A stretch of DNA of 34,859 bases from Acidobacteriota bacterium (lineage in GTDB: Bacteria > Acidobacteriota > Terriglobia > Acidiferrales > UBA7541), in assembly GCA_003165465.1 (NCBI GenBank), contig PLUM01000055.1, positions 47,940 to 82,798 on the forward strand, given 5' to 3'. The position numbers were made by a program, and so were the translations under genes. Positions 30,427 through 34,859 of this stretch are shown here, piece after piece. The stretch's first letter is position 1; each line of letters begins with the position of its first letter. The notes beneath the pieces were generated by a model. That model was not told the origin of the DNA. It ran no database searches and was given only the letters and a program-made list of their open reading frames with translations.

Positions 30427-33120
30427 ATGACAACACCGGATGCACATAGCCCGGTAGGGCCTTTGGTCGAAGACGCTGGAACGGCAGGCTCTAAGCTCGC
30501 GGAGCCACCGGCTCACTCGAACGAGCCGCCGATTCCTACGAAGACGAAGAACCAGAATATTCGTGTTTCTCCTGCAGTCCTCGAAGCCGCCCGGAAGGAC
30601 GGCGAAGAACTGCTCCGGGACTTGCGAACGTCTCTGTCTGGCCTGACGCAAGCTGAGGCCGAAGAACGGGCGCGCACGACGGGTCCGAACGAAGTCGCAC
30701 AAGAGCGGAAGCAAGGCTGGCCCATCCGCCTCCTGAAAATCACCCGCAATCCGTTGGTGATCCTTCTTACGATTTTGTCGGCAGTTTCCTTCCTTACAGG
30801 CGACGCTCGCGCCGGCTCCGTGATGGCGATCATGGTAGCGCTGAGTGTGGGACTCCGCTTCTGGCAGGAAGCCCGGGCGGACGCCGCAGCAGCGAAGCTC
30901 AAGGCCATGATCCACGTGACCGCCACAGTTGTTCGGGACGGCGTCGCTAGGGAGATACCACTTCGGGATCTAGTGCCCGGGGACATCATCAAGCTGGCCG
31001 CCGGCGATATGATTCCGGGCGATGTGCGGCTGCTGTCTTCGAAGGACGTCTTCGTGAGCCAAGGCAGCCTCACGGGTGAGTCGCTCCCGGTCGAAAAATT
31101 CCACGACCCCGAAACTAAAGAGGAGAGCTCACCCACTGAACTCAAGAACACATGCTTCATGGGAACGAGCGTTGAAAGCGGCACGGCGACGGCAGTTGTG
31201 GTCACGACGGGTGTGCAAACCTACTTGGGCAGTATGGCCCACTCGATCACCGGGGAACGAGTGCAGACGAGCTTCGACCAGGGCCTCAACCGCTTTACAT
31301 GGCTAATGATCCAGTTTATGGCCGTGATGGTGCCCTTGGTTTTCCTGATCAACGGTTTCACCAAGCACGACTGGAAGGGAGCCTTCTTCTTCGCCATGGC
31401 TGTGGCCGTGGGCCTGACTCCCGAGATGCTGCCTATGGTTGTGTCCGTCTGCCTCTCCAATGGCGCGCTCGCCATGAGCCGCAAGAAGGTGATCGTCAAG
31501 CGGCTCAACTCGATCCAAAACTTCGGGGGCATGGATGTGCTGTGCACCGACAAGACGGGTACGCTCACCGAGGACCGCGTCGTTCTCATGCGGCATTGCA
31601 ACGTCGCTGGGCGTGAAACTGATGATGTGCTCCTGGACGGTTATCTGATCAGCTACTTCCAGACGGGCCTCAAGAACTTGCTCGACCGGGCGATTCTGGA
31701 TAGCCGCGACTTCCACGGGAAGGCGATTCTCGAGAAGTATAAGAAGCTGGATGAGATCCCATTTGACTTCACTCGACGCATGATGTCGGTCTTAGTGGAG
31801 GACCCCGAAGGGAAGCCGATCCTCCTTACCAAGGGGGCTCCGGAAGAGATATTCCTCCGCTGTTCGCATTTTGAACTCGACGGCAAATTGTCCGCAATGG
31901 ACCCGAATCTGATGGTCGGCCTGAAGAAAGAGTACGACGACCTCAGCAATGACGGCTTCCGCGTGCTGGCGGTGGCAACAAAGGAACTAACTGGGAAGCA
32001 AATTTGCGCCAAGGATGACGAGCGCGAACTCGTACTCAGAGGGTACGTCGCGTTTCTAGACCCACCCAAGGACACCGCAGCCCGCGCGCTTGCGGCCCTG
32101 CACAAGCATGGCGTGGCCGTAAAAATCCTCACCGGGGATAATGACCTTATCAGCCGCAAAGTGTGCAAAGACGTTGGCCTCGTAGCCGATCCCATGCTGC
32201 TGGGTGGCGACGTGGAGAAAATGTCCGACGCTGAACTGGCCGAGGCAGCGGATAAGGCGGCGCTATTCGCTCGCCTCTCTCCTGCGCATAAAGAGCGCGT
32301 CATCCGTATCCTTCGCGGCAAGGGGCACGTCGTAGGATTCATGGGCGACGGAATCAACGACGCTCCCGCGTTGCGAGCGGCGGACGTCGGCATCTCGGTG
32401 GATACCGCTACTGACATCGCCAAGGAGTCGGCGGATCTGATCTTGCTCGAGAAAGACCTGATGGTGCTGGAAGAGGGCGTTATCGAAGGCCGTAAGGTCT
32501 TCGCGAACATCGTTAAGTATATTCGGATGGGGGCAAGTTCCAACTTCGGGAACATGTTCAGCGTGCTGGGGGCGAGTGCCTTTCTGCCATTCCTGCCGAT
32601 GGCCCCGATTCAGGTGTTGACCAACAACCTCCTGTATGACTTCTCGCAGGTGCCGATCCCAGCGGACGCAGTGGACGAAGAGCAAGTAACTCGGCCGCGG
32701 CCCTGGAACATCGGAGAAATTAAACGGTTCATTCTCTTTATCGGCCCCATCAGTTCGATTTTCGACTATACGACTTTCTTCGTCATGCTTTATATCTTCA
32801 ACTGCTGGGATCCATCGCGAGCGCGCCTATTTCAGACTGGCTGGTTTGTCGAGTCGTTGATGACGCAAACGCTCATCATCCACGTCATTCGTACAAACAA
32901 GATTCCTTTCCTCCAGAGCCGAGCGAGTTGGGCGCTGACGGCCACGACAGTATCCATCATGGCTTTTGGTATGTGGCTACCGTATTCCCCTCTGGCCTCT
33001 GCGCTGGGCTTCACGCACCTGCCGCGGATGTATTGGCCAATCCTGATGCTCACGCTGCTCGGATATGTGGGCCTTACGCAGATCATCAAAGTGTGGCTGC
33101 TGCGAAAGCAATGGATCTAA
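30427..33120 (+). CDS. mgtA: Mg2+-type P-type ATPase (P3B, MgtA-like)
   Basis: The 897-residue protein has all P-type ATPase landmarks: actuator loop SLTGES (214-219), phosphorylation site D375 in CTDKTGTLTED, nucleotide-domain KGAPEEIFLRC, and hinge GDGINDAPALRAADVGISV (about 640-658). Ten membrane helices are expected; the M4 sequence AVGLTPEMLPMVVS is characteristic of the P3B/MgtA branch, which brings Mg2+ into the cell. A Pro-rich N-terminal extension of ~45 residues precedes the core. The ribosome binding site is weak. I searched the 172 nt upstream for an M-box or mgtA-type leader and did not see one; a TATAAT at 30372-30377 lacks a good -35. A VIT/CCC1 transporter follows 41 nt downstream, so the two are probably one operon. 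Confidence 0.93.
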   Translation: MTTPDAHSPVGPLVEDAGTAGSKLAEPPAHSNEPPIPTKTKNQNIRVSPAVLEAARKDGEELLRDLRTSLSGLTQAEAEERARTTGPNEVAQERKQGWPIRLLKITRNPLVILLTILSAVSFLTGDARAGSVMAIMVALSVGLRFWQEARADAAAAKLKAMIHVTATVVRDGVAREIPLRDLVPGDIIKLAAGDMIPGDVRLLSSKDVFVSQGSLTGESLPVEKFHDPETKEESSPTELKNTCFMGTSVESGTATAVVVTTGVQTYLGSMAHSITGERVQTSFDQGLNRFTWLMIQFMAVMVPLVFLINGFTKHDWKGAFFFAMAVAVGLTPEMLPMVVSVCLSNGALAMSRKKVIVKRLNSIQNFGGMDVLCTDKTGTLTEDRVVLMRHCNVAGRETDDVLLDGYLISYFQTGLKNLLDRAILDSRDFHGKAILEKYKKLDEIPFDFTRRMMSVLVEDPEGKPILLTKGAPEEIFLRCSHFELDGKLSAMDPNLMVGLKKEYDDLSNDGFRVLAVATKELTGKQICAKDDERELVLRGYVAFLDPPKDTAARALAALHKHGVAVKILTGDNDLISRKVCKDVGLVADPMLLGGDVEKMSDAELAEAADKAALFARLSPAHKERVIRILRGKGHVVGFMGDGINDAPALRAADVGISVDTATDIAKESADLILLEKDLMVLEEGVIEGRKVFANIVKYIRMGASSNFGNMFSVLGASAFLPFLPMAPIQVLTNNLLYDFSQVPIPADAVDEEQVTRPRPWNIGEIKRFILFIGPISSIFDYTTFFVMLYIFNCWDPSRARLFQTGWFVESLMTQTLIIHVIRTNKIPFLQSRASWALTATTVSIMAFGMWLPYSPLASALGFTHLPRMYWPILMLTLLGYVGLTQIIKVWLLRKQWI

Positions 33121-33161
33121 ACCGGAATTTCCAGGGCACCCAGATCAAGGAGGCCTCCAGA

Positions 33162-33857
33162 ATGCCTGTACGCAACAAGGAACGACACCGCACAGAACGC
33201 ATCGGCTGGCTACGCGCGGCGGTACTGGGCGCGAATGACGGCATCCTCTCAACATCGAGTCTGGTGCTTGGTGTCGCAGCTGCGCATACGACTCACAGCA
33301 ACGTATTGGTCGCAGGGGTCGCCGGGCTGGTGGCTGGGGCTATGTCGATGGCTGCCGGTGAGTATGTATCCGTTCACTCACAGGCAGACACCGAACAGGC
33401 CGACCTTGATCTTGAGCGCGCGGAACTCAAAGCAGACGACCACGGCGAACACAAGGAATTGGCCGCGATCTACGTCGCTCGCGGGCTTGATCCTTCGCTC
33501 GCGAAACAGGTCGCCCAGCAGCTGATGGCCCGTGACGCGCTAGGCGCGCATGCCCGCGATGAACTCGGCATTTCCGAGACTGTCCGTGCGCGTCCGATTC
33601 AGGCTGCGCTGGCGTCGGCTGGCAGCTTCGCTGTTGGAGCAGCCTTGCCTCTCTTGGTTACCGTCATTGCCTCGGGGGCGGGCCTGATCCCTCTTGTCTC
33701 TGGAACTTCACTGGCGTTCCTCGCGCTTCTAGGTGGATTGGCTGCACGCGCGGGCGGCGCGGGAGTGACGATGGGCGCAATACGCGTCACGTTCTGGGGT
33801 GCGCTGGCCATGGCGTTAACCGCAGGCGTAGGGTCGCTATTCGGAACAGGTCCGTGA
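33162..33857 (+). CDS. VIT1/CCC1-family Fe2+/Mn2+ transporter
   Basis: The ATG at 33162 is preceded by AAGGAGG at 8 nt; the frame runs further upstream inside the ATPase gene but that is shadow. The 231-residue product has the family's start (WLRAAVLGANDGILSTSSLVLGVAAA), helix 2 with GAMSMAAGEYVSVHSQADTE, a cytoplasmic helical metal-binding region rich in Glu/Asp/His (EQADLDLERAELKADDHGEHKEL), and three C-terminal helices. Such proteins export or sequester Fe2+ and Mn2+ by H+ antiport. Pairing with an Mg2+ ATPase suggests divalent-cation balance. The Shine-Dalgarno lies in a GGAGGCCTCC palindrome that could mask it. Confidence 0.92.
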   Translation: MPVRNKERHRTERIGWLRAAVLGANDGILSTSSLVLGVAAAHTTHSNVLVAGVAGLVAGAMSMAAGEYVSVHSQADTEQADLDLERAELKADDHGEHKELAAIYVARGLDPSLAKQVAQQLMARDALGAHARDELGISETVRARPIQAALASAGSFAVGAALPLLVTVIASGAGLIPLVSGTSLAFLALLGGLAARAGGAGVTMGAIRVTFWGALAMALTAGVGSLFGTGP

Positions 33858-34119
33858 GCGGGGCCAACCGGAGGCCAGTGGGGTGCGACCGTCGTTGAAC
33901 CCGCCTAGGGAGCCTGGGCGTAGAGCCGCCAACTGAAACGCCCAGCTGCGTCAAGGCTTCAGTTCATGGCGCGACTCGCACGGATGCGCCCCCATAGGTT
34001 TCGAGTAATTCGCAAAACAGTCGTCGGCTGATAGGGGGTAGTCCTTCAGAGTGCAATGATCATCTTTGCACGTCGTCCATGGCCGAGTGCCGGACCAAGC
34101 AGTTCAGGGCGAATTGGCC

Positions 34120-34859
34120 TCAAGAGTTCCTGTACTTCTTCCAATCGCATTCTATGGCTTTGGCCATATCGCTAGCGGCAGTGCGCAACCAATTTGATTT
34201 TCTGCGTCGCAGGTCCCTCAAAATATTGGCAACTTGGCGTTTGCTTCCCAGGTGAACATTGGCGGCTTCAGAGCCCATTGCGTAGAGAAGCGTTTCCTCG
34301 TCGCGCTCTTCCGGCAAGTCGGCAATTTCAATGGGATTAGATTCCGGTGAGAGGCGGCGAATCAGCCACGCCCCCATGATTTTCTGAAATGGATCGCGCG
34401 ACCGCACGGCGGACTGGATAGCCTTCTGATAGTAGGACTGGCGATGTCCGATGTGACCATCCAGCCAAACGCATGCCGAAGGCAGCATGGCTTTTGCCTC
34501 TCGCGCGATGTGGCCTCCTTCCCAACTGGCAATAGCGACGAATCGTTGTTGCCCGAGGCTCCCCATGCCGGCTTCCCTGCGTACTACTTTGTAATCCGGA
34601 TTCGGATGTGGAAGCGCTTTCCGCAAGACCCGCTTGGCGTCGCGAGGCAGACCGTGATGCACAACCGGGAGATGGTCTAGCTTCTCCCAAAAACCGTCGG
34701 GGGGCTCAAACGCCTCAACTCCCATTTGATCTAGGTTGTTTTCATGCTCAGCAAGAACGAATGGGCAACCTCCGGCTTTTAACGCCTTCTGATATCCCTC
34801 CAAAATGGCACTGCAACCTTCTTTAAATCTGATTGTCAGCTTTTCCGAGTCGATAACAA
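34120..34859 (-). CDS. DUF2252-like protein, 3' part (5' end outside window)
   Basis: The frame is open to the right edge, so the start is not visible; the TTG at 34803 is probably internal. About 245 C-terminal residues are present. PHPNPDYKVVRREAGMGSLGQQRFVAIASWEGGHIAREAKAMLPSA fits the conserved core of DUF2252 (GxGSLGxxRxxxL...KEA), followed by the usual Q/S-rich and W-L-RRLSPE segments (GAWLIRRLSPESNPIEIADL). DUF2252 proteins have a predicted kinase-like fold and no settled function. A 262-nt gap without clear features separates it from the VIT gene. Confidence 0.75.
   Translation of the reverse strand, partial: VIDSEKLTIRFKEGCSAILEGYQKALKAGGCPFVLAEHENNLDQMGVEAFEPPDGFWEKLDHLPVVHHGLPRDAKRVLRKALPHPNPDYKVVRREAGMGSLGQQRFVAIASWEGGHIAREAKAMLPSACVWLDGHIGHRQSYYQKAIQSAVRSRDPFQKIMGAWLIRRLSPESNPIEIADLPEERDEETLLYAMGSEAANVHLGSKRQVANILRDLRRRKSNWLRTAASDMAKAIECDWKKYRNS

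Overview
The window looks like a chromosomal segment from an Acidobacteriota bacterium. This is inferred from gene content (SSS, NCS1 and OFA transporters, a GH3/beta-lactamase fusion, a DUF1343 protein, many exported hypotheticals) and from intergenic repeats of the 'ACGGATGCACACGGAT' and 'GTAG-hairpin' types; no rRNA marker is present, so the phylum is not proven. Most genes are GC-rich, with dense antisense shadow ORFs. The stretches at about 0.7-5.8 kb and 28-30.4 kb look less GC-rich and more accessory.

Layout. 1-5.9 kb: the 3' end of pnp, then a patchwork of an exported YVTN-type beta-propeller, a KirBac-like K+ channel and an exported DUF6282-type hydrolase, separated by duplicated fragments of pnp and of the murA 3' end. 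The junction near 3985, murA tail fused to pnp S1 domain, is what a tandem duplication of a pnp-to-murA segment would leave. 5.9-16.2 kb: a peptidoglycan/amino-sugar block: murA, murQ and a secreted NagZ-type GH3 plus beta-lactamase fusion (minus strand), then a DUF1343/NamZ exo-muramidase, a BtuF-like protein, an SSS symporter and a BadF/BadG-family sugar kinase. Together these could release GlcNAc and MurNAc outside the cytoplasm, import them without a PTS, phosphorylate them, and convert MurNAc-6P to GlcNAc-6P. 16.2-18.6 kb: four small unknowns (helical protein, PilZ protein, zinc-ribbon membrane protein, membrane protein with an HEGGH motif).

18.6-22.6 kb: an NCS1 permease, an exported hypothetical, a DEDDy exonuclease and an AGXT2-type aminotransferase, suggesting pyrimidine or hydantoin nitrogen salvage. 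22.9-25.1 kb: two Tat-exported enzymes in tandem, a class II aldolase-fold protein and a sulfite-oxidase/SoxC-like molybdoenzyme. 25.3-27.6 kb: a YihY/BrkB membrane protein and an OFA-type MFS carrier. 27.9 kb: tRNA-Arg(ACG). 28-30.3 kb: a low-information region with small hypotheticals and an 11-bp tandem repeat. 30.4-33.9 kb: a probable operon of an MgtA-like P-type ATPase and a VIT/CCC1 Fe/Mn transporter. The window ends inside a DUF2252-like gene.

Most noteworthy: the PTS-free MurNAc salvage block, the duplication scar between pnp and murA, a NamZ signal peptide apparently encoded by intergenic repeat DNA, and a family of GTAG-footed REP-like hairpins.
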